The notes: generated by a model not told the origin, from the sequence alone. A stretch of 9,146 nucleotides of DNA from Pseudomonadota bacterium (GCA_015222985.1 JADFWI010000447.1:1-9146); one strand, 5' to 3'; positions 1 to 6,675 are shown, counted from the first letter of the stretch. A program made the numbers and translations.

Positions 1-45
1 GTGATTTTAGACACAAAACTCCAAGGCAGAGCCATCTATCTCTGA
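1..45 (+). CDS. possible 3' end of an upstream rightward gene (partial)
   Basis: Frame 1 stays open from base 1 and would encode VILDTKLQGRAIYL before a TGA stop at 43-45. The stop runs directly into a hairpin followed by a short T run (45-70), which is how a gene end with an intrinsic terminator looks. Only 14 residues are visible, so no family can be named, and a chance open frame of this length is quite possible. The neighbouring frames either hit a stop at once or read through the hairpin. Confidence 0.25.
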   Translation: MILDTKLQGRAIYL

Positions 46-70
46 CCTGGCCCACAGGACCAGGTTTTCT
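45..70 (+). terminator. possible intrinsic terminator, rightward
   Basis: ACCTGG (45-50) can pair perfectly with CCAGGT (60-65) across a 9-base loop, and the right arm runs into TTTTCT. The hairpin starts within the stop codon of the open frame that enters from the left edge. The stem is only 6 bp and the T run is short, so this is a weak to moderate candidate. Confidence 0.3.
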
Positions 71-154
71 GAACTGAAATAAACTGGAAGAAAAAGCCTT
101 CGTGCCCCTTTGCTCTAAGTGTTTTCCAATCACGCTGACGTTGAGAAAGCCGAC

Positions 155-310
155 CTACAGCCTGAAGTGTTGAGCCGACAGGATGTCGGGATGGCTTCTA
201 AGGGTGTTGAGGGCTTCGGCAGTAGCCTCATCGTCTAGACGAATTATGGCCATGGCCTTGTCTTTTTCCGGCGTTCGGCTAACAACCCCTCCACATTCTT
301 TACTATTCAT
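155..310 (-). pseudogene. ACT-domain-like C-terminal fragment, 51 codons
   Basis: An ATG at 308-310 opens a 51-residue frame ending in TAG at 155-157. The last 35 residues (DKAMAIIRLDDEA, then a helix-like stretch with RSHPDILSA, ending HFRL) follow the pattern of the final strand-helix-strand of ACT domains at the end of phosphoglycerate dehydrogenases or L-serine dehydratases: 'K-A-hydrophobic strand, LDD, helix, LRxxPxILSAxxxRL'. The N-terminal residues do not look like the first half of an ACT domain. A TGA lies directly before the ATG in the same frame, and no clear ribosome binding site precedes it. I read this as a probable remnant of a larger gene, but a genuine small protein cannot be excluded. 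The family call rests on visual pattern only. Confidence 0.4.
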
Positions 311-328
311 TCAGATCAGCTTTGCTTG

Positions 329-364
329 TTGCACCTCGATCCGAATTGTTGTATATTTTATAAT
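329..364 (+). promoter_or_regulatory. sigma70-like promoter for the MauE/thioredoxin-like gene
   Basis: TTGCAC (329-334) is followed after exactly 17 bases by TATATT (352-357), close to the -35/-10 consensus. A perfect TATAAT also lies at 359-364 but has no -35 at normal distance. The region is strikingly AT-rich compared with its surroundings. Transcription from here would give a leader of roughly 60-70 bases before the ATG at 432. Confidence 0.5.
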
Positions 365-431
365 AATTTCCTGATCTTGTTCTTCCAACCGGCTTTTGAG
401 CTGAAGAAACGGCCCGCACGAAGTAGACCAC

Positions 432-1400
432 ATGTCTAGAAATAAGATTATATCAAAGCAAGGACTGCACAAGCCTCGTGGCTGGCCTTTATCGATACCT
501 CGCGTGCTGGCTGCGGCATTGGGCTTGATTTTGCTGACGGCCGTCTTGTTGAAAGCAATTGATATGGAGCTGTTTATCAGGCAGATCACGGCGTACGGTA
601 TTATATCCAGCCGCCACGTTGTGGTTCTTGGCGCGTGGGTTTTTATTGCCCTGGAATTCGCGCTCGGGGTGGGATTGTTGGTTCATTATCGCCCGAGATT
701 AATGCTCTTGTTGACAGCAATCCTATTGCTGATTTTTGTGGGGGCAACTGCTTTTGCCTGGTTTACTGATGCCACACAAGATTGTGGGTGTTTCGGCGCT
801 TGGTTGAAGCACACACCGGGAGAGGCAGCGCTCGGGAACCTCATCCTCCTGGCCGCAGCGGTGCTGGCCTGGGTTGGTCATGGGCATGCGCAGGTGGCTC
901 AGACCGGTGCCAAGGCCTGGGCTGTTACCACCGTTTGCCTGGTGGGACTGGCCCTACCGGTGATTTTTGGCTTTTCCACTTCAGGGATCTTCGGGTCCGA
1001 CTCCAAGACCGGGCCGGTCAAGCTCTCAGACGTGCATATTCAGGGTTTGGACTACATCGATTTGAACTACGGGACATACCTCATTATCCTCATGGGCACT
1101 GACTGTCTGCACTGTCAGGAGGCCGTGCCGCAGCTAAACATGTTGGCCGAGGAAACTGATCTCCAAGACGTCATCGCCCTTTGCACAAACGGCGAATCGG
1201 AGCGCCTGGTATTCGTTGAAGAATTTCAACCCATGTTTCCGGTTGGCCAGATCAGTGAAAATGTCTTTTGGCGCTTGCTCGGAAGCGGTGATATCCCCCG
1301 TTACATGTTGGTGCGCGACCAGCACGTGCTGCACACATGGGATCAAGACGTCCCGGACAAAGACACGATTCAATCCGCTTTGTCTCAGGGCTCGCCCTAA
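432..1400 (+). CDS. MauE/DoxX-like membrane protein fused to a thioredoxin-like domain
   Basis: The 322-residue protein has about five hydrophobic segments (roughly residues 24-42, 64-84, 90-111, 131-149 and 163-181), followed by a soluble domain from about 195 to 320. The membrane part carries a Cys-Gly-Cys-Phe-Gly motif (C118, C120) just before the fourth segment, a hallmark of the MauE/DoxX redox-associated family. The soluble part has a thioredoxin-like active site, TDCLHC (C225, C228), and a likely cis-proline in GDIPR (P289). In the family, such proteins pass reducing or oxidising equivalents across the membrane to extracytoplasmic thiols. The partner here is unknown. An in-frame TGA at 402-404 with no earlier start codon fixes ATG 432; its ribosome binding site is weak. 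The gene stands alone between a promoter-like site and a converging operon. Family call is firm, exact role is not. Confidence 0.85.
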   Translation: MSRNKIISKQGLHKPRGWPLSIPRVLAAALGLILLTAVLLKAIDMELFIRQITAYGIISSRHVVVLGAWVFIALEFALGVGLLVHYRPRLMLLLTAILLLIFVGATAFAWFTDATQDCGCFGAWLKHTPGEAALGNLILLAAAVLAWVGHGHAQVAQTGAKAWAVTTVCLVGLALPVIFGFSTSGIFGSDSKTGPVKLSDVHIQGLDYIDLNYGTYLIILMGTDCLHCQEAVPQLNMLAEETDLQDVIALCTNGESERLVFVEEFQPMFPVGQISENVFWRLLGSGDIPRYMLVRDQHVLHTWDQDVPDKDTIQSALSQGSP

Positions 1401-1434
1401 GTCGACCCACCGTTCAAATTTGATTCAGAAATTA

Positions 1435-1449
1435 GCGTCCTTTGGGCGC
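1435..1449. terminator. weak hairpin between converging genes
   Basis: GCGTCC (1435-1440) pairs with GGGCGC (1444-1449) with one G-T wobble and a 3-base loop, in the 66 bp between the two converging stop codons. Neither strand shows a proper T run after the stem, so it may just be chance. Confidence 0.2.
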
Positions 1450-1466
1450 GGATGTTCACAAACAGC

Positions 1467-2579
1467 TTACGATGTGATCTTTGGAAAGACATGCTTTTCC
1501 AAATAGTTCACACAGGCCTCCATGTGTTGGCTGCACTGCTGCGTCCACGAACTCCTGTGCTCAGGGTCTCGGAGTTTTGTCCCTTGAGATGTGGACAGAG
1601 ACCCTGCCGTAGCCTCCGGGATATCATCAGGCAGGTCGAGCCCATTCATTATGGCCCATGCCAGAGTCCAGGCCCGGGCCACGTTAGACGGGTTGTAGCC
1701 CCCTCCCCCCAGGGCCACCCAGGCAGGGGCCTGCTCGGTCAGGTAGGCAATGACCTTGCCGAATCCGTTGGTTGTGAGTTCCAGGGCCGCCAGAGGGTCG
1801 TCCTTGAATGTGTCTACACCGAGCTGAGAGACCACCACATCCGGTTTGAACTCTTCCATCAGCCTGGGAACCACTGAGTTGAAGCCTTCCAGGAATACTT
1901 GATCGTCCGTGCCAGGAAGCATAGGAATATTCACGGAGTAACCCATGCCTTTGCCTTGACCTATTTCATTGAGTCGACCTGTGCCCGGAAAAAGGGTTCG
2001 CCCGTCCTGATGAAAAGAGATCGTGAGCACCCTGGGATCTTCATAGAATGCCCACTGCACGCCGTCGCCGTGGTGGGCGTCTATATCGAGATACATTACC
2101 CGTTTTTTCTGATCTACAAAGTGATAGATGGCCAGGACCGGGTCATTTACATAGCAGAAACCCGAAGCCCGGCTGGCGCCGGCATGATGGAGTCCCCCGG
2201 CTATGTTAAAGGCAATGCGCACCGTTGCCTCTGACACGAGTTGAGCACACTGAAGGGAACCGCCCGCATGAAGCCGGGACCATTCCCAGAGACCGGGAAA
2301 AATGGGATTGTCTCCTGGGCCCATGCCGTGCGCAAAATCGCTGCTGATCTCACCACGATCCGCTTGTTTCAAAACCTCTACATACTCGCGTGTGTGAAAA
2401 CGGAGTATCTGGGACTCAGAGGCAGCCCTGGTTTCAATCAGCTCCGCATCGGGAAGCTGAAAAAGATCATAGGCCCTGCAAAGGTCATACGTTAGTTGAA
2501 GGCGTTCAATCTTAAGGGGATGACTGGTCCCGTAATTGTAGTCAAAATATCTTTCAGTATAGAGAAATGCTGTTTTCAT
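1467..2579 (-). CDS. histone deacetylase / AcuC-family deacetylase
   Basis: This 370-residue protein is a full-length arginase-fold zinc deacetylase. The paired catalytic histidines are in GGLHHAGASRASGFCYVND (H131, H132). The zinc ligands are D167 and H169 in YLDIDAHHGDGV plus D256 in QLGVDTFKDDP, and the catalytic tyrosine is Y295 in GGGGYNPSNVARAW. All key residues of the class I/AcuC type are therefore present, so an active enzyme is expected. Known bacterial relatives remove acetyl groups from lysines (AcuC acts on acetyl-CoA synthetase) or from small acetylated molecules; the substrate here cannot be read from the sequence. The ATG at 2577-2579 lies 16 bp after the moeA stop, with no strong ribosome binding site, suggesting co-transcription and perhaps coupling. 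It is the last gene of the unit and converges with the MauE-like gene. Confidence 0.9.
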   Translation of the reverse strand: MKTAFLYTERYFDYNYGTSHPLKIERLQLTYDLCRAYDLFQLPDAELIETRAASESQILRFHTREYVEVLKQADRGEISSDFAHGMGPGDNPIFPGLWEWSRLHAGGSLQCAQLVSEATVRIAFNIAGGLHHAGASRASGFCYVNDPVLAIYHFVDQKKRVMYLDIDAHHGDGVQWAFYEDPRVLTISFHQDGRTLFPGTGRLNEIGQGKGMGYSVNIPMLPGTDDQVFLEGFNSVVPRLMEEFKPDVVVSQLGVDTFKDDPLAALELTTNGFGKVIAYLTEQAPAWVALGGGGYNPSNVARAWTLAWAIMNGLDLPDDIPEATAGSLSTSQGTKLRDPEHRSSWTQQCSQHMEACVNYLEKHVFPKITS

Positions 2580-2595
2580 AGGGTCTACGCCATAT

Positions 2596-4530
2596 TCAAA
2601 GAGTCGCGATCACCGTGCCCGTCTTGGAAGTATCATATCCACCCATTTGGCCAACAAGTCCTTTGAAGGCCTCCGATCGTATGACCTCTAGCATCAGCCG
2701 GATCTTTTCATCTTCAAAAAACGCCTCCGGGATGACCAGGTCATACTCTTCTGTCACCACAGGGATGAAGTCGAGGTTTAATGCCCTGGCAGCTGCATAT
2801 ATGCCCAAGCCTGCGTCTGCCACGCCGCTCAGGACGGCCACGGCCACAGACATGTGGGTGAATTCCTCCTGGTCGTACCCTGTGATCGTTCCGGGGTTGA
2901 TGTCAAGAGATTCGAGCCGATAGTCCAGCAGAATACGGGTCCCTGATCCTGCCTGTCGATTGACAAAGGTGATATTGTCTCTGGCCAGGTCCTCTATTCC
3001 CGCTATTCCCTTTGGGTTGCCTTGCGGCACTATCAGACCCTGATCGCGATACACCAGGTTGATCAGCTTGACTCGCAGGTCAGGGAGGTAACGCTTGATA
3101 TAAGAGACATTATAAGTGCCCGTTTCCGTATCAAGAAGGTGGCAGCCTGCCGTATGGCAATATCCTTTCCGTAGTGTTATCAACCCTCCGAGGCTTCCAA
3201 CGTTACTTGAAGACAGGCCGAAACGGCAGTCATGCACCCTCATCTGGTTCGCGAGAACATCCAGGGTATTGTCATGACTTCCCACTACCACGACCGTGTT
3301 CTCGATCTCTGTCAAGTCCTTTAAAAGTTCGGCCTCTGCCATCTCGCCGGCCTGTATTCCTTCCACGTGGCCCGGAATTTCAATAATCCCGTCGGCCTCC
3401 GTCAAAGTCGTCACAGAACCAGCGCCCCTCGGAAGAGCAGAAGCCACAAGCGTATTTTCGACCCTGCCGAGCTTTACTCGCACAAATTCGTCAAGACCGA
3501 GTTTTGATGCCATTTTTCGAGCCGTGCGGACTTTTACCTTAAGGCGTTCCGGCTGCCGGGTGCCAAGCATTCGATAGATCAGTGGCCGGAGGAATTTTTC
3601 GAAGGCCATAATAGCCGAGACAGTGTACCCTGGGTTTCCTATGACCGGCTTATTGTTAATGATGCCCAGCACAGTCGGCTTCCCGGGCATCATAGTGATG
3701 CCATGAACAAGCACTTCTCCAAGTTCGCGAATAACGCCTGCCGTGTAATCCTCAGAACCTGCCGAAGATCCCGCGCTGATAATGACAACCTGGGCATCGC
3801 TCTTAACGGCTCTGCGCACAGAGTCAAGGATCTTATCAAAGACGTCAGGCACTATGGGATGAGTGAGGTGCTTGCCGCCGCACTCGTCAATCAGGGCCCC
3901 CAGCACGGGGGAATTGCTCTCAATAACCCGGCCTGGAGCAAGGTTCTCGGTGCCAAGATCCTGAGGGGCTATCAATTCCGATCCGGTAGGAATAATAAGT
4001 ACTTGCGGTTTTTGTTTGACCGCCACATTGAAAATTCCTCCGTTTAGAAGAGCTCCGACCTCGTATGGCGTAATCAGGTGATTCTGGGGGAGTATGAGCT
4101 CTGTGGCAACGATGTCTTCTCCCACTTTTCGTACGTATTGCCAGGGATAGGCGCTTGATTCAATCTGAACCGTCATCTCGTCCACTGTCAATACGTGTTC
4201 TATCATAATGACCGCGTCTGTGCCTTCCGGCATGGCCTGGCCGGTATTGACAAGAATGGCGTCTTCTCCGATACGGAGCTCTTTGGGTCGATCAACAGTA
4301 GTTCCAAATGTCGTCTCTGCGCGGACCGCTATGCCATCCATGGCTGCCGCATGAAAACTGGGTGCGGAGAATTTTGCAAAGACCGGATTTGCTGTAATAC
4401 GGCCACTTGACTCTTGAACAGGAATTGTCTCTCTTTGCAGTTGTTCGTCAAAAGCGATACGATCAAAAAAGAGCCGTCTAGCCTCCTCAATCGATTTCAT
4501 TTGGAGGTAGATATTTCTTTTACTTTCCAT
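2596..4530 (-). CDS. moeA: MoeA molybdopterin molybdenumtransferase fused to a PBP-like domain
   Basis: Counting from the chosen ATG (4530) the protein has 644 residues, against about 400 for plain MoeA. The first 400 or so are MoeA: FHAAAMDGIAV (usual SAMDGYA), GEDI, LIIPTGSEL, the MoaB/Mog-like loop ISAGSSAGSEDYT, MMPGKPT and GNPGY, then the C-terminal beta domain. MoeA inserts molybdate or tungstate into adenylylated molybdopterin in the cytoplasm. The last 230 residues (from VVVVGSHDNTLDVLANQM) form a periplasmic-binding-protein-like domain (PBP_like family) without a signal peptide, including GCHLLDTETGTYN and NRQAGSGTR. An upstream GTG at 4572 would add 14 residues deep inside the regulator gene. 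ATG 4530 is preferred because it overlaps the regulator's stop by 11 bp, as in coupled genes, although its GGAG lies 12 bases upstream. ATG 4500 is a third option with no ribosome binding site. Confidence 0.9.
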   Translation of the reverse strand: MESKRNIYLQMKSIEEARRLFFDRIAFDEQLQRETIPVQESSGRITANPVFAKFSAPSFHAAAMDGIAVRAETTFGTTVDRPKELRIGEDAILVNTGQAMPEGTDAVIMIEHVLTVDEMTVQIESSAYPWQYVRKVGEDIVATELILPQNHLITPYEVGALLNGGIFNVAVKQKPQVLIIPTGSELIAPQDLGTENLAPGRVIESNSPVLGALIDECGGKHLTHPIVPDVFDKILDSVRRAVKSDAQVVIISAGSSAGSEDYTAGVIRELGEVLVHGITMMPGKPTVLGIINNKPVIGNPGYTVSAIMAFEKFLRPLIYRMLGTRQPERLKVKVRTARKMASKLGLDEFVRVKLGRVENTLVASALPRGAGSVTTLTEADGIIEIPGHVEGIQAGEMAEAELLKDLTEIENTVVVVGSHDNTLDVLANQMRVHDCRFGLSSSNVGSLGGLITLRKGYCHTAGCHLLDTETGTYNVSYIKRYLPDLRVKLINLVYRDQGLIVPQGNPKGIAGIEDLARDNITFVNRQAGSGTRILLDYRLESLDINPGTITGYDQEEFTHMSVAVAVLSGVADAGLGIYAAARALNLDFIPVVTEEYDLVIPEAFFEDEKIRLMLEVIRSEAFKGLVGQMGGYDTSKTGTVIATL

Positions 4531-4873
4531 GGGTGCGTCCGTCTCCGAAAATCTTCTTAAATTCGTTGTCACTGATCTTGATAATGCTCTCGTTCAATTG
4601 TTTGTAGTTTTCGAGGAGCTTTCTACCGGTGGGAGTCAGGACGGAGCCTCGCCCCTTGCCACCGCCCGGCTTTGTGGCCAGGATTCTTGACCCTATGCGC
4701 TCTTCAGTCGATTTGATCCGCCCCCACAGGGCACGATAAGACATCTTCAACTCTTTGGCCGCCATGTTCATGGAGCCCAGGCGATCAACCGTCTCAAGCA
4801 TGCGTACCCTGCCGCTTCCGAAGATGACATTGTCATGATCATCATCGATCCAGACTTTTGTTCGAACCTTCAT
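4520..4873 (-). CDS. ModE-type winged-helix regulator, DNA-binding domain only
   Basis: The 117-residue protein matches the N-terminal winged helix of ModE: VWIDDDHDNVIFGSGRVRML, then the helix-turn-helix LGSMNMAAKELKMSYRALWG, and the wing region KPGGGKGRGSVLTPTGRKLL. Full ModE has about 260 residues and two C-terminal molybdate-binding MOP domains; these are absent, so the protein probably does not sense the oxyanion itself. It likely controls molybdate/tungstate or cofactor genes, perhaps its own operon. The ATG at 4871-4873 is well supported by GGGAGG (4878-4883) four bases upstream. Its stop lies inside the start of the MoeA gene (11-bp overlap). The palindromic element at 4905-5049 begins only about 31 bp upstream, so the operon promoter must lie within or beyond it. 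Confidence 0.85.
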   Translation of the reverse strand: MKVRTKVWIDDDHDNVIFGSGRVRMLETVDRLGSMNMAAKELKMSYRALWGRIKSTEERIGSRILATKPGGGKGRGSVLTPTGRKLLENYKQLNESIIKISDNEFKKIFGDGRTHGK

Positions 4874-4904
4874 GGTACCTCCCGGACTTGTGTTGGCTGT
4901 TACT

Positions 4905-5049
4905 TAGTGTCCATCCATAAATGGTCTTTTTGCCCAATCTCTGCGTTATGCTCAAAGAATAATCCTCGGAATATCATACATATGCCTGCGGTTATTCTTT
5001 TCGCATGCCTTGATCTTGAACAAAAATCCTCATTTCTGGATGGACACTA
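4905..5049. mobile_element. 145-bp palindromic MITE-like element
   Basis: TAGTGTCCATCCATAAATG (4905-4923) is the inverted copy of CATTTCTGGATGGACACTA (5031-5049), matching at 18 of 19 positions. Both outer ends are TA, which would fit a TA target duplication as made by IS630/Tc1-mariner-type transposases. A nested inverted repeat, AAAGAATAATCC (4954-4965) against GGTTATTCTTT (4990-5000), makes most of the element foldable into one long hairpin. It has no credible coding frame, so it would depend on a transposase encoded elsewhere. The mechanism is inferred from the ends only. Confidence 0.65.
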
Positions 5050-5090
5050 GGACATTCAGGCATTGACAGGAGATCTCGGATTTTATTATC

Positions 5091-5242
5091 TTATCAATAT
5101 TGACGGTCTCGTAAAAAGTCGTCACTCCGGTGAAAACCGGAGTCCAGAGCCTTTGTAACTAGCTGAATAAACTGGATTCCGGCTTTTGCCGGAATGACAG
5201 AAAGAGGTGTTTTTCGACTTTTTACGGTTTTATCAATATTGA
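5091..5242. repeat. second palindromic repeat element flanked by 13-bp direct repeats
   Basis: CGTAAAAAGTCG (5110-5121) and CGACTTTTTACG (5215-5226) form a perfect 12-bp inverted repeat. Inside lie two hairpins: ACTCCGG/CCGGAGT (5124-5143, 6-base loop) and ATTCCGGC/GCCGGAAT (5176-5195, 4-base loop). TTATCAATATTGA occurs on both sides as a direct repeat (5091-5103 and 5230-5242), like a target duplication; its core TCAATATTGA is itself palindromic, so the exact element ends are ambiguous. No coding frame is present. A partial relative lies at 9065-9146. Confidence 0.6.
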
Positions 5243-5268
5243 AAACTTCCCAATTTTATGGGTCTATA
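5239..5268 (+). promoter_or_regulatory. possible promoter for the HAD phosphatase gene
   Basis: TTGAAA (5239-5244) is followed after 18 bases by TCTATA (5263-5268). The -35 box overlaps the right direct repeat of the palindromic element. The -10 match is only fair, and no better pair was seen between the element and the ATG at 5309. Confidence 0.3.
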
Positions 5269-5308
5269 CCAAGACTTCTCACAACTTGCCAGGAGATTTT
5301 TCTAGAAC

Positions 5309-5953
5309 ATGCATACGAAAAAGCGATTGATGGAAGATCTCAAGGTCGTCATTTTTGATTGTGATGGAGTGATGTTTGACTCAAAGGAAGCTAATGAGGC
5401 GTACTATAATCATATACTCGCCCACTTCGGAAAGCCCATGATGGACACAGAGCAGGCCAAGTACGTTCATATGAACACGGCGAGCCGATCCATAGCCTAC
5501 CTTTTCAGCGATGATCCCAGGTTGGAACAGGCCATGGCCTACAGACAAAAGCTCACTTATCTGCCGTTTATTTCCAGGATGCAGATGGAGCCCTACCTGA
5601 AATCCTTTCTGGAGTGCCTGCGACCCACGTATAAGACAGCTATCGCCACGAATCGATCAGACACCATGAATCAGGTTTTGGTGCAGCATGGGCTGGAGGA
5701 ATATTTTGATCTGGTCGTATCAAGTCTTGACGTCAAGCGCCCCAAGCCTGATCCTGAGTCTCTCCTCAAGGTTTTGAGCCATTTCGGTCTGTCCACGGAC
5801 GAGGCCATTTATATCGGGGATTCGGAAATTGACGAATTGGCCGCAAAGGCGGCAGGAATCCCTCTTGTGGCTTACAAGAACAGGGATCTCTTAGCGGCCT
5901 ATTATGCTGAACACTTCAAAGATATTGAGGTCTTACTGCAGAGAAGAGATTGA
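5309..5953 (+). CDS. HAD-superfamily phosphatase, phosphoglycolate phosphatase-like
   Basis: The 214-residue protein has all four HAD motifs: VVIFDCDGVMFDS (nucleophile D17, acid/base D19), AIATN (T114), RPKPDP (K146) and YIGDSEID (D171, D175). The insertion between motifs I and II is a helical cap (about residues 25-95), as in C1-cap enzymes such as phosphoglycolate phosphatase, beta-phosphoglucomutase and PpaX. It should hydrolyse a small phosphorylated metabolite in the cytoplasm, but the substrate cannot be told from sequence; 2-phosphoglycolate repair is the commonest role in this family. An in-frame TAG just upstream (5303-5305) rules out earlier starts. AGGAGA (5291-5296) is 12 bases before the ATG, somewhat far; an ATG at 5330 would also retain motif I. 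The gene is monocistronic and converges with the regulator gene, leaving 4 bp between stop codons. Confidence 0.9.
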   Translation: MHTKKRLMEDLKVVIFDCDGVMFDSKEANEAYYNHILAHFGKPMMDTEQAKYVHMNTASRSIAYLFSDDPRLEQAMAYRQKLTYLPFISRMQMEPYLKSFLECLRPTYKTAIATNRSDTMNQVLVQHGLEEYFDLVVSSLDVKRPKPDPESLLKVLSHFGLSTDEAIYIGDSEIDELAAKAAGIPLVAYKNRDLLAAYYAEHFKDIEVLLQRRD

Positions 5954-5970
5954 GAACTCACCCGTTCTTA
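5951..5970. terminator. small hairpin across the convergent stop codons
   Basis: AGAAC (5953-5957) pairs with GTTCT (5964-5968) around a 6-base loop, and outer G-T and T-A pairs can extend the stem to 7. It overlaps both converging stop codons and could act in either direction, but the stem is AT-rich and no clear T run follows. Confidence 0.2.
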
Positions 5971-6644
5971 GTATAAAGCACTGCCAGGATAACGGTTTCC
6001 TTGTCCCCATGACACCGGACCAGGTGAGGAATAGTGGAATCGTAGTATATGCTGTCACCAGCGTTAAGCACGTCCGTGTAATCTTCCAGGATGACCTCCA
6101 TGGCCCCTTGCAGGACATAGATGAACTCCTGTCCTTCATGCTCAGAGAGCTCCTTTTTTGCCTTGGACGGCACAAGGGTCACCATAAAGGGTTCCATGTG
6201 GCGATCTTTTTTGTCCGGCGCCAGGGATTCATAGGTGTAGCCATATTGATCCCCCTGGGCGGAAGTATAGCGGGAAATGATTTGTCGTTCATCCTTTCGG
6301 ACCACGGTGAAGGGCTTCACTTCGCCAGTTGAGATAAACCGACCCAGCTTCATGTCAAGGGCCTTGCCAATCTTGATCAATACACCCAACGGAGGGGAAA
6401 GCTCGTCTGCCTCAATTTGTTCCAGATATTTTGTGCTTAAGCCTGTCCTCTGCCCCACATCTTCAGTGGTCATGCCTTTCTCATTGCGAACCATGCGCAC
6501 CCGCCGGCCAACAGAAGCAGGTTGATCTCCCTCATTAGCCCCTTTTTCTAAAGGCTGCACTTCTTCCGTTGTCTCAGAAGAAAAATCACCTATGTCTTCC
6601 AAGAAATTCCTGTAGGCGTCTGCCGGCTTTTTTCCATCTGTCAT
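5958..6644 (-). CDS. XRE-family regulator with C-terminal cupin domain
   Basis: The 228-residue protein starts with a polar, probably disordered segment (1-43). A helix-turn-helix of the XRE type follows at about 46-104 (VGRRVRMVRNEKGMTTEDVG, then TGLSTKYLEQIEADELSPPL). The C-terminal cupin_2 barrel at about 150-226 carries HEGQEFIYVLQG and STIPHLVR. Cupin positions H169, E173 and H207 could bind a metal or define a small-ligand pocket. Such regulators usually sense a metabolite through the cupin and bind DNA as dimers; the ligand is unknown here. GGAGAG sits a few bases before ATG 6644. The gene lies 31 bp after fabD in the same direction, so it probably shares that transcript and may respond to an acyl or CoA-related signal, but this is inference from position. 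Confidence 0.85.
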   Translation of the reverse strand: MTDGKKPADAYRNFLEDIGDFSSETTEEVQPLEKGANEGDQPASVGRRVRMVRNEKGMTTEDVGQRTGLSTKYLEQIEADELSPPLGVLIKIGKALDMKLGRFISTGEVKPFTVVRKDERQIISRYTSAQGDQYGYTYESLAPDKKDRHMEPFMVTLVPSKAKKELSEHEGQEFIYVLQGAMEVILEDYTDVLNAGDSIYYDSTIPHLVRCHGDKETVILAVLYTKNG

Positions 6645-6675
6645 AAGATCTCTCCGAGAATGAAAGATTTTACTC

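Noticed and set aside
183..374. 63-codon rightward frame upstream of the MauE-like gene
   Set aside because: It has no ribosome binding site or recognisable pattern, overlaps the ACT-like frame on the other strand, and runs into the promoter-like sequence.
311..589. 92-codon leftward frame overlapping the MauE-like gene start
   Set aside because: It has low-complexity composition, overlaps a well-supported gene on the other strand, and shows no family pattern. It only shares its frame with the ACT-like fragment after a stop.
1452..1877. 141-codon rightward frame
   Set aside because: It lies antisense to the deacetylase gene, whose catalytic motifs fix the true frame.
4835..5050. 71-codon rightward frame across the 145-bp element
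   Set aside because: It begins inside the regulator gene on the opposite strand and ends at the element's inverted repeat; the coding appearance is a by-product of the palindrome.
5051..5090. Spacer between the two palindromic elements as a gene or RNA
   Set aside because: Forty bases with no open frame, hairpin or clear promoter; nothing supportable is present.
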